Below are positions 54,743-63,012 of a stretch of DNA of 64,000 bases, one piece after another. Source of the DNA: Sulfuricurvum sp. IAE1. GTDB lineage: Bacteria > Campylobacterota > Campylobacteria > Campylobacterales > Sulfurimonadaceae. Position numbers and translations under genes: made by a program. The stretch spans positions 1 through 64,000 of the forward strand of contig NZ_SLTI01000042.1 in the NCBI RefSeq assembly GCF_004347735.1. The letters run 5' to 3'. Under the pieces are notes generated by a model that worked only from the letters and a program-made list of their open reading frames with translations, did not search any database and had not been told where the DNA came from. Each line of letters opens with the position of its first letter. The stretch's first letter is position 1.

Positions 54743-55134
54743 ATATTCTCTCTGCCAAAATTGCCGCCATCACCGCTTCCGAGCACCTCAGCATACTCAG
54801 CGTCGCCGTCGGGGACGACACTTTTCATCTCCTTCTCGCCGAAGTCTCCGACGCCACCGTCGGTGCGGACGTCACCGTAGCGTTCAAAGAAACCGAAGTC
54901 ATCCTCTCCCCGGAAACGGCCGCTTCGACCGCAAACCGCGCGCGCGCAAGAGTCCGGACAATCGAAAGGGGAATCATCCTCTCCCACGTTACCCTCTCCT
55001 ACCGCGATACGACCGTCCGTGCGCTGGTGCCGACACTTACCTTCCATTCCCTCGATATCCGTGAAGGGGATAACGTCGGCTGGATGGTTCAGCCCTCTGA
55101 AATTTCGCTGCTCAGGGAGACGCATGGAAGCTGA
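54739..55134 (+). CDS. Mop/TOBE-domain molybdate-binding protein
   Basis: A small cytoplasmic protein (131 aa) made of two TOBE-like halves. The first is residues 1-63 (NILSAKIAAITASEHLSILSVAVG, GADVTVAFKETEVILS) and is the clearer Mop domain. The second (residues 72-131, RTIERGIILSHVTLSYRDTTVRALV) is weaker. Such molbindins store or buffer molybdate. It lies between modD and modB, overlapping both (4 and 11 bases). Confidence 0.8.
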   Translation: MNILSAKIAAITASEHLSILSVAVGDDTFHLLLAEVSDATVGADVTVAFKETEVILSPETAASTANRARARVRTIERGIILSHVTLSYRDTTVRALVPTLTFHSLDIREGDNVGWMVQPSEISLLRETHGS

Positions 55135-55798
55135 TTTTTTTCAAACGATGGTGCTGACGTTCAAACTGGCATCCGTCACGACGCTGATTCTCCTGCTGAT
55201 CGGGATTCCGCTCGCCGCATACTTGGCATACGGCACCGTGCGCTTCAAAAGCGTCGTCGAGACGATCGTCTCCATGCCGCTCGTCCTTCCTCCATCGGTC
55301 CTGGGGTTTTATCTTCTCCTTGCGTTCAGCCCCGCGTCGGCTCTTGGGGAGTTTTTAACCGAACAGGGCATACGGCTGGCATTTTCGTTCGAGGGGCTCG
55401 TGATCGGTTCGGTCCTCTTCAGCCTCCCCTTCATGGTTCATCCGATACAGTCGGCCCTCTCCGGGGTTCCGCGCTCCGTCTTCGAAGCCTCCTACACGCT
55501 GGGCAAATCGAAACTGACAACGATGACGCGGGTGGTCTTGCCGATGATCCGAAGCGGGTTGATTTCGGGGACTGTCCTCGCGTTCGCCCATACGGTCGGC
55601 GAGTTCGGCGTGATCCTGATGATCGGTGGGAATATCCCGGGCGAGACCCGCGTCGCCTCGATCGCAATCTACGACGAGGTCGAGTCGCTCAACTACGCGA
55701 TGGCTCACCAATACGCACTCACCCTCTTCGCGGTGACGTTTGCGATATTGCTGCTCGTCTACACCCTTAACAAAAAATCCCTGGGCGGCATCCGATGA
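55124..55798 (+). CDS. modB: Molybdate ABC transporter permease ModB
   Basis: Integral membrane permease of 224 aa with five to six membrane segments. The EAA loop that contacts ModC is FEASYTLGKSKLTTMTRVVLPMIRSGLISG (about 122-150). VLPPSVLGFYLL in the third segment is typical of ModB. The ATG at 55124 follows GGGAG; upstream in-frame codons belong to the Mop gene. It overlaps modC by four bases. Confidence 0.94.
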   Translation: MEADFFQTMVLTFKLASVTTLILLLIGIPLAAYLAYGTVRFKSVVETIVSMPLVLPPSVLGFYLLLAFSPASALGEFLTEQGIRLAFSFEGLVIGSVLFSLPFMVHPIQSALSGVPRSVFEASYTLGKSKLTTMTRVVLPMIRSGLISGTVLAFAHTVGEFGVILMIGGNIPGETRVASIAIYDEVESLNYAMAHQYALTLFAVTFAILLLVYTLNKKSLGGIR

Positions 55799-56688
55799 TA
55801 TTGATCAATATTACCAAACACCTCAATACCGCCGAGGGACCGATGGAGGCGGTTTTCAACCTCTCGATCGGCAGTGGGGAGTTCCTGACCCTCTTCGGCC
55901 CCTCGGGTGCCGGAAAAACAACCCTGATGCGCTGCATCGCGGGACTCGAAACTCCCGATACCGGCCGGATCGAAGTAGCGGGCGAAACGTGGTTCGATTC
56001 GGACCGGAAGATCAATCTCCCGCCGCAGAAACGGAGCGTGGGATTCGTCTTCCAAGACTACGCCCTCTTCCCCACCATGAGCGTACGGGAAAACCTCCTC
56101 TTTGCCGCCGAAACCGCCGAGCAGAAAAAAGGGGTGGACGAGCTCATAACGCTGGTCGAACTTGAAAACCTCGCCGCACGCCGTCCCGACACCCTCTCAG
56201 GAGGACAGAAACAGCGCGTTGCCCTCGCCCGCGCCCTCGTACGCCGTCCGAAAATCCTGCTGCTGGACGAACCTCTCTCCGCGCTCGATCCCGCCATGCG
56301 TGCCAAACTCCAAAACGAACTCTCCCTGATCCACGAACGGATGGGAGTCAGTACACTGCTGGTGAGCCACGACATCGCCGAGACGGTCAGACTCTCCGAG
56401 CGTCTCGCCGCCGTAGAGAGGGGCCGTATCGTCCGGGTGTGTCCGCCGATGGAGTTTTTCAGCTCCCAAACCCTCAGCGGCAAACTCCAGCTGGTCGGAG
56501 AAGTGCTCAAAATCGAGGAGGATTTCCCCGTCTGCGTCGTGACGCTGCTGGTAGGTTCTTCTATCGTTCGCACCGTTACGGCGGCGGAAGAAGCCTCACG
56601 CCTCACGATCGGGGAACACGCTATAATTTCGACCAAAGCGTTCAATCCGATTCTGCTTCCCATCCATGAGCCTAAGGAAACCCCATGA
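55795..56688 (+). CDS. modC: Molybdate ABC transporter ATPase ModC
   Basis: Energises molybdate import (297 aa). Walker A GPSGAGKTT (about 36-44), signature LSGGQKQRVALARAL, Walker B ILLLDEPLSALD and the switch histidine in LLVSHDIAET are all present. The C-terminal 75 residues form a shorter regulatory region with a TOBE-like strand (VSIV-type GEHAIISTKAFNPILL). It is coupled to modB and slyD by four-base overlaps. Confidence 0.95.
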   Translation: MILINITKHLNTAEGPMEAVFNLSIGSGEFLTLFGPSGAGKTTLMRCIAGLETPDTGRIEVAGETWFDSDRKINLPPQKRSVGFVFQDYALFPTMSVRENLLFAAETAEQKKGVDELITLVELENLAARRPDTLSGGQKQRVALARALVRRPKILLLDEPLSALDPAMRAKLQNELSLIHERMGVSTLLVSHDIAETVRLSERLAAVERGRIVRVCPPMEFFSSQTLSGKLQLVGEVLKIEEDFPVCVVTLLVGSSIVRTVTAAEEASRLTIGEHAIISTKAFNPILLPIHEPKETP

Positions 56689-57164
56689 CCATCACGAAAA
56701 ACACCATCGTCACCCTCGATTGCCGCCTCAGCGAAACCTCAGGCAACCTCCTCGAAGATAGCCAGGAACTCATCTATCTTCACGGCGGATACGGGCAGAT
56801 TTTCAAACCTCTCGAAGAGGCGCTGGAGGGGAAAAAAGTCGGCGACACTTTCCGCGTCGAGATCCCCGCGGCCGAGGCGTTCGGCGAATTCGACGCCAAT
56901 CTCGTCCTTACCGAATCGCTCGACGAGCTCCCCGAAGAGATCAAAGTGGGAATGGAGATTGATGGCTACATCGAAGAAAATCCCGACGACACGGTCCTCT
57001 ACGTTGTCACTGCCATTGCCGACGGACATGCTACCCTTGATGCCAATCATCCTCTGGCGGGAAAAAATCTTGTATTCGAAGGACGTGTCGAAGAGATCGT
57101 CGAAGTGAGCGAAGAAGCCGTGCAGGAGATTCTCGAGCACGCCCACGACGAGGATCATCACTGA
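56685..57164 (+). CDS. slyD: FKBP-type peptidyl-prolyl isomerase, SlyD type
   Basis: Prolyl isomerase and chaperone of 159 aa. The FKBP fold with the inserted-flap (IF) domain is visible: IYLHGGYGQIFKPLEEALEGKKVGD, the IF region about 75-125 (AFGEFDANLVLTE and onwards), and HPLAGKNLVFEGRV. The tail HAHDEDHH is a short version of the metal-binding His tail of SlyD, which delivers nickel in other bacteria. It is the last gene of the mod operon. Confidence 0.92.
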   Translation: MTITKNTIVTLDCRLSETSGNLLEDSQELIYLHGGYGQIFKPLEEALEGKKVGDTFRVEIPAAEAFGEFDANLVLTESLDELPEEIKVGMEIDGYIEENPDDTVLYVVTAIADGHATLDANHPLAGKNLVFEGRVEEIVEVSEEAVQEILEHAHDEDHH

Positions 57165-57182
57165 TTCTAATGGGACGGTATT

Positions 57183-57413
57183 TCAGCCGTTTTTGGTAAA
57201 AAAAGAAGAAAGAAGATAGCGGATGCCGCGGAGAAGGGAGAGAAGAAGGTATATTCCCCCCGCATAGAGCAAAGGATGCAAACAACTGCCCGAGGCGTGC
57301 ATCCGCTCATACCGCTCCGCCGGAGCGATGAGAAGATCGGGATGAAGCATCAACGCCATAATCGTCAAGACGGCGACGAACAGGAACATTTCGCGCAGCA
57401 CCCGTCGCGCCAT
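57183..57413 (-). CDS. Small membrane protein downstream of the SQR-like flavoprotein
   Basis: A 76-aa protein with two membrane helices (about 9-26 and 48-66) joined by a loop containing ERYERMHASGSCLHP. Its ATG follows the stop of the flavoprotein gene by one base, which makes it a genuine coupled gene rather than a chance reading frame. I do not recognise the family. It may anchor or assist the periplasmic flavoprotein; that is inference from linkage. Confidence 0.65.
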   Translation of the reverse strand: MARRVLREMFLFVAVLTIMALMLHPDLLIAPAERYERMHASGSCLHPLLYAGGIYLLLSLLRGIRYLLSSFFTKNG

Positions 57414-57414
57414 C

Positions 57415-58842
57415 TTACATCAATCCCCGCATCATCAGGTGCCAGTACATCGGCTTGAGCATGTAGAGGTCGAACGCCCACCAGATCCAGCGCTCTTCGC
57501 CCACCGCGAGAGGGAACGAAGGAGCCGCCCCCTCGTAGTTGAACTCGGCGAGGATGATCTTGCCGTACTGCGTCTTGAGCGGGCAAACGGTATAGCCGTC
57601 GAATTTCTGGGTCAACTCTTTTTTCTCCATCTGCGCAATCAGGTTGGCCACCATGATCGGGCCGTGGTGACGGGCGCTTCCCCCGGTTTTGCCCAGCGGA
57701 ATGCCGCAAACGTCCCCGATACCGAAGACATTGGGATATCGCGTGTGCTGGAGCGTTTCACGATCCACCTCCAGCCACCCTTGCGCACTCCCCTGCTGCC
57801 AGGCCAGCGGAGATTCGACGACCGCTTTGGGAGCGCTCATCGGCGGAACGATGTGGATAAAATCGTATTGCATCGGAACGCGGACGATCTCTTCGATCAT
57901 TTCGTACTCTTCGAGATCTTCATCGTATGCTCCCTGCGTATATTTTTTCGTTTCGAAGGTCGCAATTTTCTTCTCGGCGTCGATAGCGACGAGATTGTGG
58001 GTAAACTTATTCGTGATGTTTCCGTAACGGGGCTGAACCACTTTGGCCAACGTCTCATTCACTTCGGGAACGCCGAAAAGCTTGTCCCCGTTAAGAGCGA
58101 AAACGAAATCGGCGTCAAGGCCCTCGCGCTTGAGGAAATCATCGGCGAGATAAAGGATTTTCTGCGGTGCCCCTCCGCACTTGATCGGCGTCGCGGGCTG
58201 GGTGCAGATAACGCGCGGTTTTCCTTTCTGGGCCGCTTGTTTGAGGTCGTTGAACCATTTCCACGTAATCGTCCCGCCCTCGGCGGTCCCTTTTTCCAGA
58301 TCGTTGAGATAGACGCTCGAAATCCCGTTTTTACCGATCATGTCGATACTTAGTCCTTCGATCTGCTCGTAATGGTAAACGAGCCCCGTCGCGACGACCA
58401 GAAAATCGTACGTTACGCTCTCGCCCCCGCGGGTGACGACGCGATTGTTGTCAGGTTCGAACCGGGCCACCTCGTCTTTGATCCATTTGACGTCGTCTGG
58501 GATCAGATCAAGATTGGAGCCGACGATATCTTCATGGGTATACTCGCCTGCCGCCATGAATACCTGGCCGGGCTGATAGAGATGGACCTCGTTGGGAGCA
58601 ATGATCGTAATATCAGGCTCGCTGAGCGCGCGGCGCAATCGGGCCATTGCCATGATTCCTCCCGCACCCCCGCCGACGATAACGATTTTCCCTTTGGCGT
58701 CGGAAGCCTTCGCTTCGACCGGGGCCGAAGACGATGCCAGGACCCCCGCGGCAATCGGGGAAAGCCCCATCATCTTGAGCGCGTCCCGGCGGCTCATACC
58801 CGAAACGATTTTTACATATCCGTTCTGATCAAGTTTAGACAT
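57415..58842 (-). CDS. Tat-exported sulfide:quinone oxidoreductase / FccB-like flavoprotein
   Basis: FAD-dependent disulfide-reductase-fold protein (475 aa). A twin-arginine signal SRRDALKMMG (about 17-26) and hydrophobic stretch show export in folded form, as for flavocytochrome c sulfide dehydrogenase (FccB). FAD-binding GKIVIVGGGAGGIMAM, ATG-type VVATGLVYHYE and GIGDVCGIPLG are present. Redox-active cysteines are likely those in PIKCGGAPQK and GYTVCPLKTQYGK, the latter matching SQR. Thus it probably oxidises sulfide or a related compound on the periplasmic side and passes electrons to quinone or a cytochrome. AAGGA precedes the ATG at 58842. It is in an operon with the DUF3373 protein. Confidence 0.88.
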   Translation of the reverse strand: MSKLDQNGYVKIVSGMSRRDALKMMGLSPIAAGVLASSSAPVEAKASDAKGKIVIVGGGAGGIMAMARLRRALSEPDITIIAPNEVHLYQPGQVFMAAGEYTHEDIVGSNLDLIPDDVKWIKDEVARFEPDNNRVVTRGGESVTYDFLVVATGLVYHYEQIEGLSIDMIGKNGISSVYLNDLEKGTAEGGTITWKWFNDLKQAAQKGKPRVICTQPATPIKCGGAPQKILYLADDFLKREGLDADFVFALNGDKLFGVPEVNETLAKVVQPRYGNITNKFTHNLVAIDAEKKIATFETKKYTQGAYDEDLEEYEMIEEIVRVPMQYDFIHIVPPMSAPKAVVESPLAWQQGSAQGWLEVDRETLQHTRYPNVFGIGDVCGIPLGKTGGSARHHGPIMVANLIAQMEKKELTQKFDGYTVCPLKTQYGKIILAEFNYEGAAPSFPLAVGEERWIWWAFDLYMLKPMYWHLMMRGLM

Positions 58843-58851
58843 CTTCAATCC

Positions 58852-60354
58852 TTAATATTTGTAACGTACGAATGCACGGAATTCTTGCGCGTGATCGAGG
58901 TTCTGAACCAACGGGTTGTCCCAGTAGCACGTCGTATTGGCACGGTAGTGATGGTCGAGATAGGTATAGCGCAGCTGAGCCGTGAGGTTTTTGCCGACAA
59001 TCGGTATGTTCCAGTACCCTTCGTACGCGTTTCCGCGCGTAGCGATTTTCGATCCGATCGTCGAATCTTCGGCCCACGTCATCGGCGTCCAGTATTTGCT
59101 GCCGTAGTTGTACTCCAGGCCAAAACGTCCCCCTTCGGTAATCTGGTCGGGAAACACGAACCCGGCCCAGAAGCTGTATCCGGTTTTGTTTTCGGCCGAA
59201 CCGAGCATCCGGTACCCCTGATCGGGATCGGTCATGCTCATCGCGGTACTCACGAAAAGGGTCGACTCTTCTAAAAATTCGTTCTCGTCGCTCAGACCGT
59301 CGAGTTGATAGGAAACCGCCGCCAAATGGGTCGTGCCCGATGCGGTTTTGATCTCCGTCGTCGTTCCGTCTGCGGAGGGTTTTTCCCCTTTGGAGTTGAA
59401 AATCGCCGAATATTGGGCCATCAGCTTATGCTGCCCGTCATCGTAAACCGACATCGGCAACACGAGAAAATCGACCTGGTTGTCTTCGGCGGCGGTATCG
59501 ATGTAGGGGTTCGTCGTAACGCTGCGGTCCGCAGGGTCGTGCGCGCGTCCGTAAACCACTTTGAGGTACGATCCGGGCAAAAACACCCGGTCCAGGTCAA
59601 ACTGTACCATCGCTGCGTCGACTTCCATATTGGTGATGTGCGCCAGCGGCGATCCCGGCTTGGCGTTACCCTCGCGGTGATTGGCCAGAAAACCGTCCGA
59701 CGCGGCACGGCGTCCGGCACTGACACTCATCGGAACATCCCAGTCGGTACCGAATTTGTAAACGAAATAAGCCTGGCGCAGGCGAATGTCGACATCGTTC
59801 GGACGCGAACTTTCCTGCCAGATTTTATCTTCAGCCGCGGCGGTGTCTGCACCCCAGTTGTAATACGCCGCCAGCTGGCCGTAGAAAAACAGGTCGTCGT
59901 TGACTTTTGATCCCATCCCAAGCCACAGGCGGTTGGTGAACAACGACGGGTTGGTGTGCGATTTTCCCGCATCGGCGCCGCTGTTGTAGGCGCTGCTGTA
60001 GGTATTGCCGCTGATTTTCGTCCGGTTGCGCGCATGATCGGTGTAGGCGTATCCTACGCTATGGACGGCCGAGCGAAAATCGATATCCCATTTGATGTTG
60101 TCGTTCGCGCTCTGGGCATTGACCCGGGAGAGCATATCGCTCTGGGCGGTCTGCTCTTCCTTGATCTCCTGCAACGTCGTGCGGGTTTGATCCAGCGTCG
60201 TTTTCGTCTCGTTCTGCATAAGCCCCTGGGCTTTTTCGAGCTGTTCGATCCGTTCCATCAGCTTCTGGATCTGCGCCTGAAGAGCCGCTTCGTCAGCCAT
60301 CAGGTTGCCAGTAACCGCCATCGCGGCAAGCAAAGAAAAAGTTCTCTTTTTCAT
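58852..60354 (-). CDS. DUF3373 outer-membrane porin-like protein
   Basis: Outer-membrane beta-barrel protein of 500 aa. A signal peptide (1-20) precedes a coiled coil (about 22-75, LQAQIQKLMERIEQLEKAQG) that would form a periplasmic trimer stalk, then a long beta-strand region ending in FVRYKY with a terminal aromatic residue. The sequence matches DUF3373, a family I associate with Campylobacterota and sulfur metabolism loci. It is nine bases upstream of the flavoprotein gene. It may act as a porin for sulfur compounds or as part of an outer-membrane complex. Confidence 0.85.
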   Translation of the reverse strand: MKKRTFSLLAAMAVTGNLMADEAALQAQIQKLMERIEQLEKAQGLMQNETKTTLDQTRTTLQEIKEEQTAQSDMLSRVNAQSANDNIKWDIDFRSAVHSVGYAYTDHARNRTKISGNTYSSAYNSGADAGKSHTNPSLFTNRLWLGMGSKVNDDLFFYGQLAAYYNWGADTAAAEDKIWQESSRPNDVDIRLRQAYFVYKFGTDWDVPMSVSAGRRAASDGFLANHREGNAKPGSPLAHITNMEVDAAMVQFDLDRVFLPGSYLKVVYGRAHDPADRSVTTNPYIDTAAEDNQVDFLVLPMSVYDDGQHKLMAQYSAIFNSKGEKPSADGTTTEIKTASGTTHLAAVSYQLDGLSDENEFLEESTLFVSTAMSMTDPDQGYRMLGSAENKTGYSFWAGFVFPDQITEGGRFGLEYNYGSKYWTPMTWAEDSTIGSKIATRGNAYEGYWNIPIVGKNLTAQLRYTYLDHHYRANTTCYWDNPLVQNLDHAQEFRAFVRYKY

Positions 60355-60459
60355 TCATTCTTCCTTAGGTTGTTTTTCTGCGCTTACGCATCCCGCGTCA
60401 GGTTTGAAGAGGCCAAGGATCTGTGGGGGAGGTGCGGAAGGATCAGAGAGTAGTGGTGA

Positions 60460-60480
60460 CACGAGCCCAAAAGGCCCGTG
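60460..60480 (-). terminator. Hairpin downstream of the 60489 gene
   Basis: CACGAGCC (60460-60467) pairs with GGCCCGTG (60473-60480), one G-T pair included, just past the stop on the minus strand. It has no T tract, so partial read-through into the DUF3373 operon is likely. Confidence 0.5.
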
Positions 60481-60488
60481 AACGTCTG

Positions 60489-60821
60489 TCAGCAAGAAGG
60501 GATGTTACCGCTGTCTTTTGCGTATTCATGTACAAAATCATACAGGTGCTCTTCGACTTTTTTGTATTTGTCCCCTTCGAAGAACGCCTTCCCTTTAGGG
60601 CACGCTTCGGTCATTTTCTGGCTCAGTTTGCCCGCTTTGTAGGCTTTGTCCCACTCTGCCTGTTTGAATTTGGCGGCGAATACCGCACCGCTCATACCGC
60701 ATGTCTCTTTGAGGTTCTTTTGGTAGAGTTTGATCCCTTTTTGTGCGTCCGCGTGTGCCGCAGAAGTCATTACCAAGATTCCAAGCACTGCTGCTTTTGC
60801 CGTAGTTGTCCATGTTTTCAT
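60489..60821 (-). CDS. Small cysteine-containing periplasmic protein
   Basis: A 110-aa exported protein, signal peptide 1-24 (ending SAAHA). The mature part is helical and rich in Lys, with three Cys: ETCGMSG near 41, EACPKG near 74 and a C-terminal PSC. The helical pattern recalls a small c-type cytochrome (GIKLYQKNLKETCG at the place of the haem helix), but no CxxCH is present, so covalent haem is not expected. It heads the sulfide flavoprotein operon and may carry sulfur or serve as a partner. Family not recognised. Confidence 0.78.
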   Translation of the reverse strand: MKTWTTTAKAAVLGILVMTSAAHADAQKGIKLYQKNLKETCGMSGAVFAAKFKQAEWDKAYKAGKLSQKMTEACPKGKAFFEGDKYKKVEEHLYDFVHEYAKDSGNIPSC

Positions 60822-60992
60822 TATTGCATCCTTAATATGTCAGGTCTGTGAATTAGAACGGAAATGGTACTACCGCAAATATAAATATAATCTGAAGTTA
60901 ATATTATCATAAATAGCTATTATATTAATAATTTTATCGCCATTCCCATCTGCACAAGCTGGATCTGTGGCAACTTGGAGAATCTGACGATA

Positions 60993-61037
60993 AAACTAAT
61001 TAGTTTACTTGACTTTATACGTCAATAGAACTATAAT
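60993..61037 (+). promoter_or_regulatory. Consensus promoter with two palindromes upstream of the 61068 operon
   Basis: TTGACT (61009-61014) and TATAAT (61032-61037) are 17 bases apart, a near-perfect sigma-70 promoter. A perfect 14-bp palindrome AAACTAATTAGTTT (60993-61006) lies just upstream, and TTGAC/GTCAA (61009-61013, 61021-61025) overlaps the -35 box. The 246-base gap also serves the divergent operon. Confidence 0.7.
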
Positions 61038-61067
61038 TGTGCCTGATTTTTAAAAAAAGGAGAGATT

Positions 61068-61457
61068 ATGACTATCGCCATCCAACTGTTCCATGATATT
61101 CTCGACGCCAATACTTCCGATCTGAATGAAAACATCCGGCGCTTTATTATTATTACCGAAGATACCGACAATAATTCAATCACGCTCGACGCGACCCGGA
61201 AAAAAGACGTTGCCCGTTCTTTGATCGCTTCGGACATCGACGTGCTGATCACCCACCGCATTTCGCTCGAAGCGTTCATTTTGTTGAAAAGTTACGGGAT
61301 TCGTGTCTACCAGACCGCCCAGGAGCCCGTTTCGATCGGTTCACTCATCAAAAAATTCCAAAACGGTTCGCTAAAAGAGATCACCCCCGAAAATTACATC
61401 GAACTGCATAAAGACCAGTTCAACCTCTCTCCCCTGACGCAAAAGGAGACCGCATGA
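61068..61457 (+). CDS. NifX/NifB-like (dinitrogenase FeMo-cofactor domain) protein
   Basis: A 129-aa cytoplasmic protein. The C-terminal half (LITHRISLEAFILLKSYGIRVYQ, SIGSLIKKFQNGSLKEI) has the pattern of the RNase H-like NifX/NafY/NifB C-terminal domain that binds iron-sulfur or FeMo-cofactor precursors. No nif genes are present. It overlaps an SQR-like flavoprotein gene by four bases, so a sulfur-related role is more likely than nitrogen fixation. The AGGAG ribosome binding site is strong. Confidence 0.75.
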   Translation: MTIAIQLFHDILDANTSDLNENIRRFIIITEDTDNNSITLDATRKKDVARSLIASDIDVLITHRISLEAFILLKSYGIRVYQTAQEPVSIGSLIKKFQNGSLKEITPENYIELHKDQFNLSPLTQKETA

Positions 61458-62623
61458 AGCACGTCACCATACTCGGCGGCGGGATAGCCGGGGTCGAAGC
61501 CGCGATCTATTACCGTAAAGAGGGGTTCGACGTCGAACTCATCAGCGACCGGAGCTACGTCTTCATCTATCCGACCGCGATCTGGATTCCGGTTCGCACC
61601 GCAAGTTTCGACGACGTCGCGTTCCCTTTGGACAAACTTGCCGCACGCCACGGTTTTAAACTCACCGTTGAACGCGTTGCCGCCATCCGCCAAAGCGATA
61701 AAACGGTTACGTTCGAATCGGGGGAAACTCGACGGATCGATCACCTCGTCATTGCGATCGGTGCAGCCAAAACCAAACACGACGGGATTGAGCACACCCT
61801 CTCGATCTGCGGTGCGCCCGAACAATCGCTGTTACTCAAGGATCGAATCGAAGCGCTCGTGGCCAAAGGGGGAGGAAAAATCGCCTTCGGTTTCGGCGGC
61901 AATCCGAACGATCCCAGCGGGGTGCGCGGGGGACCGGGGTTCGAACTGTTTTTCAACCTTCACCACCATCTCGAGAAACTCGGAATCCGCGACAAGTTCG
62001 AAATGACCTTCTTCGCACCGATGGCCTCGCCGGGAGCACGGATGGGAGAAAAAGCCCTCAAGCTGATGGACATGATGTTCAAGCGTAACCGTTTCGGTGC
62101 CCAATACGGCAAAAAAATCAAACGGTTCGAAGAAAAAGCGGTCGTATTCGAAGACGACAGCCGGCTCGAGAGCGACCTGACCATGTTCATCCCCGCAGGC
62201 GACGGGATGGATCTGATCAAAAACAGCGATCTTCCCCAAAACGGTGCCGGTTTCATCCGTATCGACAACTACTGCGAAATCGAGGGGGTCAAGGGATGGT
62301 ACGCCGTCGGTGACGCCGCGGCGCTCGAAGGACCGGAGTGGAAAGCCAAACAAGGTCACATCGCCGAAGTCATGGCCCGTAACGCCGCACATAACAGCGC
62401 GATCGACGCCGGGTTCAAACCGGGAGAGAAAAAAACCTATCAGGACCATCTCAACATCCTCTGCGTCATGGATATGGGCAATGGGGCCGGATTCGTCTAC
62501 CGCGATGACAAAAAAGCGCTTTTGATCCCGATGCCGATCGTCGGCCACTGGCTCAAAATCTTCTGGGGATGGTACTACAAACTCTCCAAAATGGGGTATA
62601 TCCCCCGCATTCCGGGGATGTGA
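61454..62623 (+). CDS. SQR-like FAD/NAD(P) oxidoreductase
   Basis: A cytoplasmic or membrane-associated flavoprotein of 389 aa in the sulfide:quinone oxidoreductase superfamily. FAD binding is ILGGGIAGVEAAIYYRKEGF (5-24), then VIAIGAAK and WYAVGDAAAL. Cysteines occur in SICGAPEQ, NYCEIEG and LNILCVMDMG. The C-terminus (HWLKIFWGWYYKLSKMGYIP) is amphipathic and typical of SQRs that bind the membrane from one side. There is no signal peptide, unlike the Tat-exported paralogue encoded divergently. Substrate could be sulfide, polysulfide or another thiol; sequence alone does not decide. Confidence 0.85.
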   Translation: MKHVTILGGGIAGVEAAIYYRKEGFDVELISDRSYVFIYPTAIWIPVRTASFDDVAFPLDKLAARHGFKLTVERVAAIRQSDKTVTFESGETRRIDHLVIAIGAAKTKHDGIEHTLSICGAPEQSLLLKDRIEALVAKGGGKIAFGFGGNPNDPSGVRGGPGFELFFNLHHHLEKLGIRDKFEMTFFAPMASPGARMGEKALKLMDMMFKRNRFGAQYGKKIKRFEEKAVVFEDDSRLESDLTMFIPAGDGMDLIKNSDLPQNGAGFIRIDNYCEIEGVKGWYAVGDAAALEGPEWKAKQGHIAEVMARNAAHNSAIDAGFKPGEKKTYQDHLNILCVMDMGNGAGFVYRDDKKALLIPMPIVGHWLKIFWGWYYKLSKMGYIPRIPGM

Positions 62624-63012
62624 TGAAATTTCTCATCCCACTGATCGCTGCCCTCATCCTCGGCGGATGCATGGAGAGAGAAATCTACAGCGAAATCACC
62701 GATCCCTCCCGGATCGGCCATCCCCCCTCATCGGTGCAGGTCATCGATCTGAGCGGGAATCTGAAAACGGACCTGAAAACGGATTCCGACAGTACGACCA
62801 AAATCGAGGTCTACGTCCACCGCGCCGCGTGCAGCAGCGCCTCTGCAAAAGCGCTGGGAAGCGATTTCGACGGCTACGTCCGGATCACGATCTTTGAGAA
62901 CGGCCGCACGATCGCCCGCGCCCAGATGGATTACAAGGGGGAACCTTCTCCCGCCATGATCCAAACGATTCATGACACACTCATCGAAAAACTGCAATGG
63001 AGCAAACAATGA
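62623..63012 (+). CDS. Small lipoprotein of sulfur locus
   Basis: A 129-aa lipoprotein: signal peptide with lipobox LILGGC (Cys16). The mature domain has beta-strands (SSVQVIDLSGNLKT, KIEVYVHRAAC, GYVRITIFENGRTIARAQMD) and a terminal helix (MIQTIHDTLIEKLQW), with a second Cys near 70. Family unknown. The ATG shares one base with the stop of the SQR-like gene (TGATG), so it belongs to the same operon. Confidence 0.78.
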   Translation: MKFLIPLIAALILGGCMEREIYSEITDPSRIGHPPSSVQVIDLSGNLKTDLKTDSDSTTKIEVYVHRAACSSASAKALGSDFDGYVRITIFENGRTIARAQMDYKGEPSPAMIQTIHDTLIEKLQWSKQ

